From NCBI RefSeq assembly GCF_006715635.1, contig NZ_VFNP01000002.1, positions 1,798,001 through 1,862,000 of the forward strand: a stretch of 64,000 bases of DNA. The letters are read 5' to 3'. Positions 9,131 to 18,535 of the stretch are shown here, one piece after another. The notes under the pieces are model-generated. The model had not been told where the DNA came from. It ran no database searches and worked only from the letters and a program-made list of their open reading frames with translations. The translations under genes were made by a program, and so were the position numbers. The number at the start of each line of letters is the position of its first letter. The stretch's first letter is position 1. Source of the stretch: Streptomyces sp. SLBN-118. Lineage in GTDB: Bacteria; Actinomycetota; Actinomycetes; Streptomycetales; Streptomycetaceae.

Positions 9131-9604
9131 CTACAGCCCGCGCCGCATCGACCGGTGACCGATCCCCGCGTCCAGGAACTCCGCCCCGTACGCCACGTAC
9201 CCCAGCCGCTCGTAGAACCCCAGCGCCTGCGTCTGCGCGTGCAGATCCACCGCCGCCAGCCCCCGCTCCCGCGCGGCATCCTCGATCGCCCGTACCAGAG
9301 CCACCCCGACGCCCAGCCCGCGCGCCGCCCGGGTCACCGCGAGCCGTCCCAGCGAACCCACCGAGGCATCGCCGCCGGTCCTGTCCGCCGCGGCCGGTCC
9401 GTGGAGCAGACGTCCCGTGCCGAGTGGCACCCCGCCCTCCCCGACGGCCAGCACATGCACCGTGTCCGCCTCCTCGGCGTCGAGGGCGTCGTACTCGATC
9501 TCCTCCGGCACACACTGCTCGACGACGAAGACTTCCTTGCGGACCGCGAAACAGGCCTCACGGTCGGCCGGGCCGACCGCCACCCGCACCTGGTAGGTGG
9601 TCAT
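9131..9604 (-). CDS. GNAT family N-acetyltransferase
   Basis: A 157-residue acetyltransferase of the YjcF/ElaA-like GNAT group. It opens with RxEVFVVEQ and has [20 protein letters not shown] as the acetyl-CoA loop, and ends [13 protein letters not shown], typical of the group. It probably transfers acetyl from acetyl-CoA to an unknown amine. Its ATG overlaps the rluD stop by 4 bp (ATGA), so translation is coupled to rluD; it ends the lspA-rluD-GNAT unit. Confidence 0.88.
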   Translation of the reverse strand: MTTYQVRVAVGPADREACFAVRKEVFVVEQCVPEEIEYDALDAEEADTVHVLAVGEGGVPLGTGRLLHGPAAADRTGGDASVGSLGRLAVTRAARGLGVGVALVRAIEDAARERGLAAVDLHAQTQALGFYERLGYVAYGAEFLDAGIGHRSMRRGL

Positions 9605-10542
9605 TCACTCTCCGCCGTGATCTTGTCCAGCGCCGCCTGCAGGTCCTGCGGGTACGAGCTCTCGAACTCGACCCACTGCCCGTCCGACGGGTGCTCGAAG
9701 CCGAGGCGGACGGCGTGCAGCCACTGCCTCGTCAGCCCCAGCCGCTTCCCGAGCGTCGGGTCCGCGCCGTAGGTCAGATCGCCCACGCAGGGGTGTTTGT
9801 GCGCCGCCATGTGCACCCGGATCTGGTGCGTACGACCGGTCTCCAGCTTGATGTCCAGCAGTGAGGCGGCCCGGAAGGCCTCGATGAGGTCGTAGTGCGT
9901 GACGGAGGCCTTGCCGTCGGCCGTCACGGCCCACTTGTAGTCGTGGTTCGGGTGCCGGCCGATGGGTGCGTCGATCGTGCCGCTCAGCGGGTCCGGGTGG
10001 CCCTGGACCAGAGCGTGGTACCGCTTGTCCACGACCCGGTCGCGGAATTGCGCCTTCAGCAGGGTGTACGCCCGCTCCGACTTGGCGACGACCATCAGTC
10101 CGGACGTACCGACGTCGAGGCGGTGCACGATGCCCTGCCGCTCGGCTGCGCCCGAGGTCGAGATCCGGTAGCCCGCCGCCGCTAGGCCGCCGATGACCGT
10201 GGTCCCGGTCCAGCCGGGGCTCGGGTGCGCGGCCACGCCGACCGGCTTCACGATGACGACGATGTCCTCGTCGTCATGCACGATCTCCATGCCCTCGACC
10301 GGCTCGGCCACGATCTGCACCGGCGCCGGCGCCTGCGGCATCTCGACCTCGAGCCACGCACCGCCGTGCACCCGCTCGGACTTTCCTACCACCGAGCCGT
10401 CGACCTGCACCTTTCCGGCGGCTGCCAGGTCGGCCGCTTTCGTACGGGAGAACCCGAACATCCGGGAGATGGCGGCGTCGACGCGCTCGCCCTCAAGGCC
10501 GTCGGGTACGGGCAGGGTGCGGATCTCGGGAACTGTACTCAC
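9601..10542 (-). CDS. rluD: 23S rRNA pseudouridine synthase RluD family
   Basis: A 313-residue enzyme that converts uridines in large-subunit rRNA to pseudouridine. An S4 RNA-binding domain fills about residues 18-75 ([20 protein letters not shown]). The RluA-type catalytic domain follows, with [11 protein letters not shown] holding catalytic Asp143. The GTG at 10542 fits the usual N-terminus and lies 17 nt after lspA. The ribosome site is weak, so translation may depend on lspA. The lspA-rluD pairing is common in actinobacteria. Exact target uridines cannot be read from sequence. Confidence 0.92.
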   Translation of the reverse strand: MSTVPEIRTLPVPDGLEGERVDAAISRMFGFSRTKAADLAAAGKVQVDGSVVGKSERVHGGAWLEVEMPQAPAPVQIVAEPVEGMEIVHDDEDIVVIVKPVGVAAHPSPGWTGTTVIGGLAAAGYRISTSGAAERQGIVHRLDVGTSGLMVVAKSERAYTLLKAQFRDRVVDKRYHALVQGHPDPLSGTIDAPIGRHPNHDYKWAVTADGKASVTHYDLIEAFRAASLLDIKLETGRTHQIRVHMAAHKHPCVGDLTYGADPTLGKRLGLTRQWLHAVRLGFEHPSDGQWVEFESSYPQDLQAALDKITAESE

Positions 10543-10559
10543 CCGTCGAGTATGCCCTG

Positions 10560-11120
10560 TCAGTCCTTGTGGACGGTCCCGTCGGGGTCCAGGCCCTTGA
10601 AGGACAGGATCACAATGAGGAACCCGCCGCAGACGATCGCGGAGTCGGCGAGGTTGAAGACGGCGAAATGCGCGGGCGCGATGAAGTCGACGACCGCGCC
10701 CTCGAAGACGCCCGGGGAACGGAAGATCCGGTCGGTGAGATTGCCGAGCGCGCCCCCGAGCAGCAGCCCGAGCGCGATCGCCCACGGCAGGCTGTAGAGC
10801 TTGCGCGCCAGCCGGGCAATCACGATGATCACGGTCGCCGCGATGCAGGTGAAGATCACGGTGAAGGCCTCGCCCATGCCGAAGGCGGCGCCGGGATTGC
10901 GTACCGCTTCGAACTTCAGCAGATCGCCGACGACCTCGATCGGCTCGTGGTGCTCCAGCTTGGCCACCACGATCATCTTGCTGACGAGGTCGATCAGGTA
11001 GGCCACGACCGCCACCCCGAAGAGCACGGCGATCTTGCGCCTGCCCTTGGGCTGCTCGGCGGGCGCCGCAGCCTCGCCGTCAACATCTGGCGTACCGATG
11101 ATGCGCTCCGCCTCTGCCAC
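10560..11120 (-). CDS. lspA: Signal peptidase II (prolipoprotein)
   Basis: This 186-residue inner-membrane aspartyl protease cuts signal peptides from diacylglyceryl-modified lipoproteins. A 28-residue polar N-terminal extension precedes four membrane helices. Family motifs are NPGAAFG (75-81), GNLTDR with catalytic Asp130, and FNLADS with catalytic Asp159. The start is GTG 11120. It heads the unit with rluD and the GNAT gene. The 165-bp gap to the upstream gene probably holds its promoter. Confidence 0.96.
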   Translation of the reverse strand: MAEAERIIGTPDVDGEAAAPAEQPKGRRKIAVLFGVAVVAYLIDLVSKMIVVAKLEHHEPIEVVGDLLKFEAVRNPGAAFGMGEAFTVIFTCIAATVIIVIARLARKLYSLPWAIALGLLLGGALGNLTDRIFRSPGVFEGAVVDFIAPAHFAVFNLADSAIVCGGFLIVILSFKGLDPDGTVHKD

Positions 11121-11285
11121 GTGAGTCCCTCAACCTAGGTGCCTGACTGAGCACGAGCGTACGGCACACACGTACGGAGCCTGAGGGCCGAGGCCAGGTC
11201 CGGCCGAGCTCCGGGCCCTGCCGGCGGATCCAGCCGGGCCAGCGGCCTGAGCGACCGGACAGGGCCTGGCGGGGCGCAGCCGGGC

Positions 11286-12431
11286 CTAGCCGCGTCGTTC
11301 CTGCTTCTGCTTGTCCTCGACGCAGAGCGTCGCGCGCGGGAACGCCTGCATCCGCGCCTTGCCGATGGGCTTCCCACAGATCTCGCAGAGGCCGTACGTC
11401 CCGGCGTCGAGGCGCAGCAGCGCACGCTCGGTCTGCTCCAGCATCTCGCGCGCATTCGCGGCGAGCGCCAGCTCGTGCTCGCGCGTGATGTTCTTCGTCC
11501 CGGTGTCGGCGTCGTCGTCACCCGCGCCGTCCCCGGAGTCCCGCATCATCCCGACCAGCGCCTCCTCCGAGGTGCTGATCTCGTTGGCCAGCCGGATCAT
11601 CTCGCCCGCCAGCTCGGCGCGCGCCTCGGCGACCTCCTCGGGGGTCCACGGGTCCTCGCCGGGTCGTACCGCGAGCTCACCCGGCGGTGTCGCGGCCACT
11701 GTACGGGCCGTGGGCAGCGCTGCCGCGCTGGTGTCCGCGGCGGATGCCCCACCCGCGGTCTTCTTCGCTCGCACCGTGCTGGCTCCTGTCTGCTTCGCGG
11801 CCTTGGCCGCCCCCTTGGCCGCGGGCGCGGCCTTCTTCGTTGCCTTTTTGGCCACGGCCTTCTTGGCCACCGTCTTCTTGGACGCGGCCTTCTTCCCAGG
11901 CGCCTTCTTCGCCGTAGGCTTCCCGGCCGTCACTGCGGTCGTCGTCTCGTCCACGGCCGTCGCCTTCTTCGCGCTCGTCTTCTTGGCGGGCGCCTTTTTG
12001 GCGCTCGCCCTGGCAGTTGTCTTGGCAGTCGTCCTGGCGGTCGTCTTCTCGGCCGCAGCCTTCTTGGCGGTCGTCTTCTCGGCCGCAGCCTTCTTCGCCT
12101 CGGCCTCAGCCGTGGACTTCTTGGTGGCCGTCGTCCTGGTCGGGGTCGCCTTCTGCGTCGCAGTGGCCTTCTTCGCGGTGGCCTTGGCCGCGGCCACCTT
12201 CCTGGCGGATGCCTCCGGCTCCGCGACCGCCGACACCTTCCTCACCGTCGCCGTGGCAGCCGACGCCTTCTTCGGCGCCTTCGCCGACGTCTTCCTGGCG
12301 CCCTGCTTCCCACTGCCTGCCGCGGCCTTCTTCGCCACGGTGCTCTTCTTCCCGCTCGTATCCTTGGCCGCCGCTCCAGCGGCGGTGGATCGTGCGGACC
12401 CCGTCTTCCCGGCGGTCTTCTTCGCCACCAT
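11286..12431 (-). CDS. Histone-like Lys/Ala-rich protein with DksA/TraR zinc finger
   Basis: This 381-residue protein has two parts. Residues 1 to about 240 are a Lys/Ala/Thr-rich, low-complexity tail with many AKK-type repeats, like eukaryotic histone H1 or mycobacterial HupB tails, probably binding DNA or rRNA. The C-terminal part has a short acidic coiled coil and a DksA/TraR zinc finger (C349-x2-C352-x17-C370-x2-D373). The fourth ligand is Asp, where the family normally has Cys. DksA proteins act at RNA polymerase; whether this one does is unknown. AAGGGG precedes the ATG at 12431. It stands alone, divergent from ileS. Confidence 0.85.
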   Translation of the reverse strand: MVAKKTAGKTGSARSTAAGAAAKDTSGKKSTVAKKAAAGSGKQGARKTSAKAPKKASAATATVRKVSAVAEPEASARKVAAAKATAKKATATQKATPTRTTATKKSTAEAEAKKAAAEKTTAKKAAAEKTTARTTAKTTARASAKKAPAKKTSAKKATAVDETTTAVTAGKPTAKKAPGKKAASKKTVAKKAVAKKATKKAAPAAKGAAKAAKQTGASTVRAKKTAGGASAADTSAAALPTARTVAATPPGELAVRPGEDPWTPEEVAEARAELAGEMIRLANEISTSEEALVGMMRDSGDGAGDDDADTGTKNITREHELALAANAREMLEQTERALLRLDAGTYGLCEICGKPIGKARMQAFPRATLCVEDKQKQERRG

Positions 12432-12769
12432 GGCCGCGGCCCCTTCACATATTGTGATCTTGCTCGCGAATCGTGCTGGGACGATAAATCGACCCAGGCC
12501 CCGCGGCAAACGGGCCACGCCGCCGCCCAGCCCACCCCGGCCCGTGACAAGGCGAACCTGCATCCGTTGTGCCCAGCTCCCCGCCCCGTAACCGCCAGGA
12601 AGCGGCAGCCGGACTCCTTCGGTCCGCGTGGAGGCATTCGGGTCAACCGCGCAGCTCGCGAACGACCCGGCGGACGGCCCCGTGAAAACCGGTCGGCCTC
12701 CCGTCGAAGGGGCCCGTACACTGGGCGCAGCGAAAGGCGTGGATGGGGACCAGTAGCGTCGTACGCAGC

Positions 12770-12993
12770 CATGAGCGACCCGGGGACGGTGAGAGCCCGG
12801 GGGCGAGCGCGAGGCGAAGCATCACCCCTGAGCCGCCGGAAGAAAGCCCGCGGAGCGTTCCGGGGTGACTAGACCCGGCATCGCGACCCCAATGAGGGGG
12901 CTCACCGGCCACCGCCGGCGGGCCAAGGAGGGTGGTACCGCGGGAGCACACGCTCTCGTCCCTCCGACGGCACAGACTTTGTCCGTTGGAGGA
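12770..12993 (+). promoter_or_regulatory. T-box riboswitch (translational) of ileS
   Basis: The conserved T-box core GGGTGGTACCGCG lies at 12930-12942, pairing partner of an uncharged tRNA acceptor end. Downstream, CCTCCGACGG (12961-12970) pairs with CCGTTGGAGG (12983-12992), which contains the ileS ribosome site, so the switch controls translation start as in other actinobacterial ileS leaders. An ATC at 12821-12823 is my candidate Ile specifier; the 5' boundary is approximate. Uncharged tRNA-Ile should free the ribosome site. Confidence 0.88.
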
Positions 12994-13001
12994 GTTCGTC
13001 G

Positions 13002-16000
13002 ATGACACCGCCGCAGTACCGTCAGGTACCCGCCCAGGTCGATCTGCCCGCGCTCGAGCATGCCGTGCTCGACTTCTGGCGCGAGGCAAAGGTCTTCCAG
13101 AAGAGCCTCGATCAGTCCGAGGGCCGCCCCGAGTGGGTCTTCTACGAGGGCCCGCCCACCGCCAACGGCATGCCCGGCGCGCACCACATCGAGGCCCGTG
13201 TCTTCAAGGACGTCTTCCCGCGCTTCCGCACGATGCGCGGCTACCACGTCGCCCGCAAGGCCGGCTGGGACTGCCACGGCCTGCCGGTCGAGCTCGCCGT
13301 CGAGAAGGAACTCGGCTTCTCCGGCAAGAAGGACATCGAGGCGTACGGCATCGCGGAGTTCAACGCGAAGTGCCGTGAGTCGGTGACCCGGCACACGGAC
13401 GCGTTCGCCGAGCTGACGGACCGCATGGGCTACTGGGTCGACCTCGACGACGCGTACCGCACCATGGACCCCTCCTACATCGAGTCGGTCTGGTGGTCGC
13501 TGAAGGAGATCTTCAACAAGGGCCTGCTCGTCCAGGACCACCGCGTCGCCCCCTGGTGCCCCCGCTGCGGCACCGGTCTCTCGGACCACGAGCTGGCGCA
13601 GGGTTACGAGACGGTCGTGGACCCGTCCGTCTTCGTCCGCTTCCCGCTGACCTCCGGCCCGCTCGCCGGCGAGGCCGCGCTGCTGGTCTGGACGACGACC
13701 CCCTGGACCCTGGTCTCGAACACCGCCGTCGCCGCGCACCCCGACGTCACCTACGTCGTCGCGACGAACGGCGAGGAGAAGCTCGTCGTCGCCGAGCCGC
13801 TGCTGGAGAAGGCGCTCGGCGAAGGCTGGCAGACTACGGGCCGGTCCTTCACGGGCGCGGAGATGGAGCGCTGGACGTATCAGCGCCCCTTCGAGCTCGT
13901 GGCCTTCCCGAGCGTCAGCGAGGGAAGCAATGGGCACAGCCCCGCCCCCGCCCACTATGTCGTCAACGCCGACTACGTGACGACCGAGGACGGTACGGGC
14001 CTGGTCCACCAGGCCCCCGCTTTCGGTGAGGACGACCTCAAGGTCTGCCGCGCGTACGGGCTGCCGGTCGTGAACCCGGTCCGCCCCGACGGCACCTTCG
14101 AGGAGGAGGTCCGGCTGGTCGGCGGCGTGTTCTTCAAGAAGGCCGACGAGACGCTCGTGCCCGATCTGGAGTCCCGCGGCCTGCTCTTCAGGCACGTCCC
14201 GTACGAGCACAGCTACCCGCACTGCTGGCGCTGCCACACCGCGCTGCTCTACTACGCGCAGCCGTCCTGGTACATCCGCACCACCGCCGTCAAGGACCGT
14301 CTCCTCGAGGAGAACCAGAACACCAACTGGATCCCGGACTCGGTCAAGCAGGGCCGGTTCGGCGACTGGCTGAACAACAACATCGACTGGGCCCTGTCCC
14401 GTAACCGCTACTGGGGCACGCCGCTGCCGATCTGGCGCTGCGAGGACAACCACCTCACCTGCGTCGGCTCGCGCGCCGAGCTCGGCGAGCTGACGGGCAC
14501 GGACCAGTCTGCGCTGGACCCGCACCGTCCGTTCATCGACGAGGTGACCTTCGCCTGCCCGACCTGCCAGAAGACGGCGACGCGCGTCCCCGAGGTCATC
14601 GACGCCTGGTACGACTCCGGTTCGATGCCGTTCGCGCAGTGGGGCTACCCGTACAAGAACAAGGAGCTCTTCGAGAAGCGCTACCCGGCGCAGTTCATCT
14701 CGGAGGCCATCGACCAGACGCGTGGATGGTTCTACACGCTGATGGCCGTCGGCACGCTCGTCTTCGACAAGTCGTCGTACGAGAACGTGGTCTGCCTCGG
14801 CCACATCCTCGCCGAGGACGGCCGCAAGATGTCCAAGCACCTGGGGAACATCCTTCAGCCGATCCCGCTGATGGACCAGCACGGCGCGGACGCGGTGCGC
14901 TGGTTCATGGCGGCCGGCGGCTCACCGTGGGCGGCGCGGCGCGTCGGCCACGGCACGATCCAGGAGGTCGTGCGCAAGACGCTCCTCACGTACTGGAACA
15001 CAGTCGCCTTCCAGGCCCTGTACGCGCGCACGTCCAACTGGGCGCCGTCCACGGCCGATCCGGCCCCGGCACAGCGCACGGTCCTGGACCGCTGGCTGCT
15101 GAGCGAACTCAACGCGCTGGTGGACCAGGTCACTTCGGCCCTGGAGTCTTACGACACCCAGCGCGCCGGAAAGCTCCTGTCCTCGTTCGTCGACGACCTG
15201 TCCAACTGGTACGTGCGCCGCTCGCGCCGCCGTTTCTGGCAGGGCGACCCGGCCGCGCTGCGCACGCTCCACGACGTCGTCGAGACCGTGACCCGGCTGA
15301 TGGCCCCGCTGACCCCCTTCATCACGGAGCGGGTCTGGCAGGACCTGGTCGTCCCGGTGACGCCGGACGCCCCCGAGTCGGTCCATCTGTCGACCTGGCC
15401 GGCCCCCGACCTGGACGCCGTCGACCCCGGCCTGTCCTCCCAGATGGCGCTGGTGCGCCGCCTGGTGGAACTGGGCCGCGCCACCCGCGCGGAGTCCGGG
15501 GTCAAGACGCGCCAGCCGCTGTCCCGGGCCCTGGTCGCGGCGGCGGGCTTCGAGTCCCTCTCCCCCGAACTGCACGCCCAGATCACCGAGGAGCTCAACG
15601 TCTCTTCCCTGGCGTCGCTTTCCGAGGTCGGCGGCTCGCTGGTCGACACGACGGCCAAGGCGAACTTCCGTACCCTGGGCAAGCGGTTCGGCAAGGGCGT
15701 GCAGGACGTGGCCAAGGCGGTGGCCGCGGCCGATGCGGCGGCCCTGTCCCTGGCGCTGCGCTCGGGCACTGCGACCGTGTCGGTGAACGGCGAGGAGGTG
15801 ACCCTCTCCCCGGAGGAGGTCATCATCACGGAAACCCCGCGCGAGGGCTGGTCGGTGGCATCCGACTCGGGCGCGACGGTAGCGCTGGACCTGGAGATCA
15901 CTCCGGAACTGCGGCTCGCGGGCCTGGCACGTGACGCGATCCGGCTGATCCAGGAGGCCCGCAAGAACAGCGGCCTGGACGTCGCGGACCGTATCGCGGT

Positions 16001-16172
16001 GAGCTGGTCGTCCACGGACCCGTCCACGACCCAGGCCCTGACCGAACACGAAGGCCTGATCGCGGACGAAGTTCTGGCGACGAGCTTCACGACCACCCCG
16101 GCGGACGACGCCTTCGGCACCCCGTTCGAGGACGAGGGCCTGTCCCTGACGTTCCGCCTCCGCAAGGTGTAG
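13002..16172 (+). CDS. ileS: Isoleucyl-tRNA synthetase, type 2 (eukaryote-like)
   Basis: This 1056-residue class I synthetase charges tRNA-Ile. It has the Rossmann catalytic core with the CP1 editing domain and Cys-rich zinc sites (WCPRCGTG, CWRCH, CPTCQ). The KMSKS loop KMSKH is at 609-613, followed by an anticodon-binding domain and long C-terminal region. The HIGH signature position reads GAHH (59-62) after PPTANGMP, the swapped GxHH form known from some IleRS2 enzymes. IleRS2 enzymes are generally less sensitive to mupirocin. The ATG at 13002 follows GGAGGAG and is governed by the T-box. It is transcribed alone, with a terminator after it. Confidence 0.97.
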   Translation: MTPPQYRQVPAQVDLPALEHAVLDFWREAKVFQKSLDQSEGRPEWVFYEGPPTANGMPGAHHIEARVFKDVFPRFRTMRGYHVARKAGWDCHGLPVELAVEKELGFSGKKDIEAYGIAEFNAKCRESVTRHTDAFAELTDRMGYWVDLDDAYRTMDPSYIESVWWSLKEIFNKGLLVQDHRVAPWCPRCGTGLSDHELAQGYETVVDPSVFVRFPLTSGPLAGEAALLVWTTTPWTLVSNTAVAAHPDVTYVVATNGEEKLVVAEPLLEKALGEGWQTTGRSFTGAEMERWTYQRPFELVAFPSVSEGSNGHSPAPAHYVVNADYVTTEDGTGLVHQAPAFGEDDLKVCRAYGLPVVNPVRPDGTFEEEVRLVGGVFFKKADETLVPDLESRGLLFRHVPYEHSYPHCWRCHTALLYYAQPSWYIRTTAVKDRLLEENQNTNWIPDSVKQGRFGDWLNNNIDWALSRNRYWGTPLPIWRCEDNHLTCVGSRAELGELTGTDQSALDPHRPFIDEVTFACPTCQKTATRVPEVIDAWYDSGSMPFAQWGYPYKNKELFEKRYPAQFISEAIDQTRGWFYTLMAVGTLVFDKSSYENVVCLGHILAEDGRKMSKHLGNILQPIPLMDQHGADAVRWFMAAGGSPWAARRVGHGTIQEVVRKTLLTYWNTVAFQALYARTSNWAPSTADPAPAQRTVLDRWLLSELNALVDQVTSALESYDTQRAGKLLSSFVDDLSNWYVRRSRRRFWQGDPAALRTLHDVVETVTRLMAPLTPFITERVWQDLVVPVTPDAPESVHLSTWPAPDLDAVDPGLSSQMALVRRLVELGRATRAESGVKTRQPLSRALVAAAGFESLSPELHAQITEELNVSSLASLSEVGGSLVDTTAKANFRTLGKRFGKGVQDVAKAVAAADAAALSLALRSGTATVSVNGEEVTLSPEEVIITETPREGWSVASDSGATVALDLEITPELRLAGLARDAIRLIQEARKNSGLDVADRIAVSWSSTDPSTTQALTEHEGLIADEVLATSFTTTPADDAFGTPFEDEGLSLTFRLRKV

Positions 16173-16186
16173 ACGCACGAGCGAAG

Positions 16187-16210
16187 GGGCCCGGGCATCG
16201 GCTCGGGCCC
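16187..16210 (+). terminator. Terminator of ileS
   Basis: GGGCCCG (16187-16193) pairs with CGGGCCC (16204-16210), 15 nt after the ileS stop, followed by the T-rich TATTGCTTTC. Confidence 0.6.
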
Positions 16211-16240
16211 TATTGCTTTCCCCACCCCCGCGCACAAAAA

Positions 16241-16276
16241 GGGCCGGGCCCGGGACAGATGTCCCGGGCCCGGCCC
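16241..16276 (-). terminator. Terminator of the divIVA end of the dcw cluster
   Basis: A perfect 16-bp stem (16241-16256 with 16261-16276, loop AGAT) is followed on the minus strand by five T residues, a textbook intrinsic terminator ending the right-to-left dcw transcript. On the plus strand it could back up the ileS terminator. Confidence 0.88.
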
Positions 16277-16317
16277 TCAGCCTGCCGACGGCTACGCGCG
16301 ATTCGCGCGGCCCGCCG

Positions 16318-17388
16318 TCAGTTGTCGTCCTCGTCGATCAGAAACCCACGCATCGGCGACGGCGCCTGCTGCATCGGCTGCGGCGCCTGCGGCCGCACCG
16401 GTGCCATCGGCTGGGTCATGGCCGGGGACATCTGCTGCTGGCCGCCGTACGACGGTCCACCGCCCATGGACTGGTTGCCGCCCATGGACTGGCCCATCGA
16501 CGGGTTGCCGCCCATGGTGTGACCCATCGCACCCGCACCGGCCGGAGCCATCGACGGCGACGGCGGCAGCGAAGCGGTCGCGGGTGCCCGCGGCGGGGCG
16601 AGCGAGTCGTCGGCCTGGGTCTCCAGCTGCCGCAGCTGCGACTCCAGGTACGACTTCAGCCGCGTGCGGTACTCGCGCTCGAAGCCCCGCAGGTCCTCGA
16701 CCTTGCGCTCCAGCGTGGCCCGCGCGGACTCCAAGGAGCCCATCGCGACGCGGTGCTTCTCCTGGGCGTCCCGCTCCAGCGCGTCCGCCTTGGCGCGGGC
16801 GTCGCGCTCCAGGCCCTCGGCGCGGCTGCGGGCCTCGCCGACGATCTTGTTGGCCTCGGAACGGGCCTCGGCGATCGCCTGGTCGGCGGTCTGCTGGGCC
16901 AGTGAGAGCACGCGCGCGGCACTGTCGCCGCCGGGGCCCTGCTGCGGCATCTGCGGACCGTGTCCGCCCATGGGGCCGCCCATCGGGCCACCCATGGGAC
17001 CGCCCTGCATCGGGCCGTGCGGTCCCTGCGGACCGTGACCACCGGGGCCCGGGGGCAGCTGCGGAGCACCACCGGGCAGCTGGGGCGGACCCATCTGCGG
17101 GGGCTGCTGCTGGACGGGCGGTCCGGATATGGCGGCGGGTACCGGTGCACCCGGCCCCCGGCCGTCCTGCGGCTCCGGCGGTTTACGCATGCCCTGCTGC
17201 TGGTTCTGCGCGGCCGCACGAGTCGCCGCGGCCAGCTTGGCGCGCAGGTCCTCGTTCTCGCGGAGCAGGCGGGTCAGCTCGGACTCGACCTCGTCGAGAA
17301 AGGCATCGACCTCGTCCTCGTCATAGCCTTCTCGGAGGCGGACAGTCGTGAACTGCTTGTTCCGCACGTCCTCGGGAGTCAGCGGCAT
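16318..17388 (-). CDS. divIVA: DivIVA / Wag31 polar growth protein
   Basis: This 356-residue coiled-coil scaffold marks hyphal tips and directs polar wall growth in Streptomyces. Residues 1-60 form the DivIVA membrane-binding domain (MPLTPEDVRNKQFTTVRLRE). A long Pro/Gln/Gly/Met-rich linker with GGPMGG repeats spans about 65-155. A second coiled coil covers about 160-260, and a low-complexity Met/Gly/Pro tail ends FLIDEDDN. The two coiled coils split by a linker are typical of Streptomyces. It is the last gene of the cluster, 54 nt after yggT, with a strong terminator behind. Confidence 0.95.
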   Translation of the reverse strand: MPLTPEDVRNKQFTTVRLREGYDEDEVDAFLDEVESELTRLLRENEDLRAKLAAATRAAAQNQQQGMRKPPEPQDGRGPGAPVPAAISGPPVQQQPPQMGPPQLPGGAPQLPPGPGGHGPQGPHGPMQGGPMGGPMGGPMGGHGPQMPQQGPGGDSAARVLSLAQQTADQAIAEARSEANKIVGEARSRAEGLERDARAKADALERDAQEKHRVAMGSLESARATLERKVEDLRGFEREYRTRLKSYLESQLRQLETQADDSLAPPRAPATASLPPSPSMAPAGAGAMGHTMGGNPSMGQSMGGNQSMGGGPSYGGQQQMSPAMTQPMAPVRPQAPQPMQQAPSPMRGFLIDEDDN

Positions 17389-17442
17389 CTCTACTTCACC
17401 TCTACGTAGTCGTCGGCAGTCGGCAAGACCGTATCGCTCACA

Positions 17443-17733
17443 TCAGTTCCCCACGCCGTTCACGACGGAGATCAGAATGTAGACGATGATCATCAGAACG
17501 AAGAAGGACAGGTCGAGTGCCACGCCCCCGAGACGCAGCGGCGGAATGAACCGCCGCAGAAGCTTGAGCGGTGGATCGGTGACAGTGTAGGTGGCCTCAA
17601 GAACGACCACCATCGCCTTACCGGGTTGCCATGAGCGCGCGAACTGGAAGACGTAGTCCATGACCAGCCGGAAGATCAGCACGACGAGGAAGCACACCAG
17701 CGCGATGTAGACCACATCCAGCGTGACGCCCAT
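17443..17733 (-). CDS. YggT family membrane protein
   Basis: A 96-residue protein with two hydrophobic helices (about 5-27 and 72-93) joined by a loop holding the family signature DPPLKLLRRFIPPL. YggT/YlmG proteins are conserved beside sepF and divIVA and are implicated in division or membrane organisation; no biochemical activity is known. It lies between sepF (71 nt) and divIVA (54 nt), clearly in the same transcript direction. Confidence 0.92.
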   Translation of the reverse strand: MGVTLDVVYIALVCFLVVLIFRLVMDYVFQFARSWQPGKAMVVVLEATYTVTDPPLKLLRRFIPPLRLGGVALDLSFFVLMIIVYILISVVNGVGN

Positions 17734-17804
17734 CTCCGTGCTTCCCTCTCCCCTGGCTCTCGTGTCTACCGGCCTTGCGGCCGGGTCGTTCCCGGTGTCG
17801 GTTC

Positions 17805-18410
17805 CTAGCTCTGGTTGAAGAACCCGCCCTCAGCAATGCGGGCCTTGTCCTCCGCCGTGACATCGACGTTAGCAGGAGACAACAGGAACACCTTCTGCGT
17901 AACCCGCTCAATGCTGCCATGCAGACCGAAGACGAGTCCCGCGGCAAAGTCGACAAGTCGCTTTGCGTCGGTGTCGTCCATCTCCGTGAGGTTCATGATC
18001 ACCGGAGTGCCCTCGCGGAAGTGTTCCCCGATGGTACGGGCCTCGTTGTAGGTCCGTGGGTGCAGTGTGGTGATGCGGTAGGGCTCCCGCTCGGACACAA
18101 CCTTGGGCATGATCACCGGTGCGTTCTTCTCCAGGCTCGGACGTTCAGGTGTGATGGATGCCACGGGGGCGATTCGCGCCGGACGTCCACTTTCAGCGGG
18201 AAGCGGAACCGGATCGCGCTGTGCGGGCGGCTGGACCACCCGCACCGGTTCGTCCCGCTCGGCCTGGTGCGGGGGCTGGTGGCGCCGGTGGTCCCGCTCG
18301 GGCTCCGGCTCGGGTTCGAAGTCGTCATCGGGATCGAAACCCCGGCCGTCGTACCCATCGTCCTCCACGAGGCCGAGGTAGACCGCCATCTTGCGCATCG
18401 CGCCGGCCAT
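17805..18410 (-). CDS. sepF: Cell division protein SepF
   Basis: A 201-residue FtsZ-binding membrane tether. The N-terminus [14 protein letters not shown] is the amphipathic membrane helix. An acidic, Pro/Arg-rich disordered linker follows to about residue 105. The C-terminal SepF (DUF552) domain runs from [14 protein letters not shown] to the end and contains [18 protein letters not shown]. Actinobacteria lack FtsA, and SepF anchors FtsZ instead. I chose ATG 18410 for its upstream GGAGG; the ATG at 18398 is an alternative. Confidence 0.95.
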   Translation of the reverse strand: MAGAMRKMAVYLGLVEDDGYDGRGFDPDDDFEPEPEPERDHRRHQPPHQAERDEPVRVVQPPAQRDPVPLPAESGRPARIAPVASITPERPSLEKNAPVIMPKVVSEREPYRITTLHPRTYNEARTIGEHFREGTPVIMNLTEMDDTDAKRLVDFAAGLVFGLHGSIERVTQKVFLLSPANVDVTAEDKARIAEGGFFNQS

Positions 18411-18535
18411 TCTCTGAGTCCTCCGCTCTGTGGTGGATCGGCATTCGTCACCAAGTGCCAGCGATCCACTCGGTCTGCCCGCATTGTGGCGGGAATGACC
18501 ATATTTTCTGCTGTGGTCCGACTTGCTTCGCGACG

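Noticed and set aside
11311..12591. Plus-strand frame opposite the histone-like gene, with repeated hydrophobic Ala/Phe runs
   Set aside because: The apparent membrane-like repeats are the complement of the Lys/Ala codons. The minus-strand frame ends in a real zinc finger and has a ribosome site.
12432..12769. Possible small gene between the histone-like gene and the T-box
   Set aside because: Open frames lack ribosome sites and recognisable protein. The area is best read as divergent promoters.
16401..17351. Gly/Met/Pro repeat area of divIVA as a separate DNA repeat element
   Set aside because: The repeats (GGPMGG and similar) are in frame and belong to the disordered linker and tail of DivIVA.
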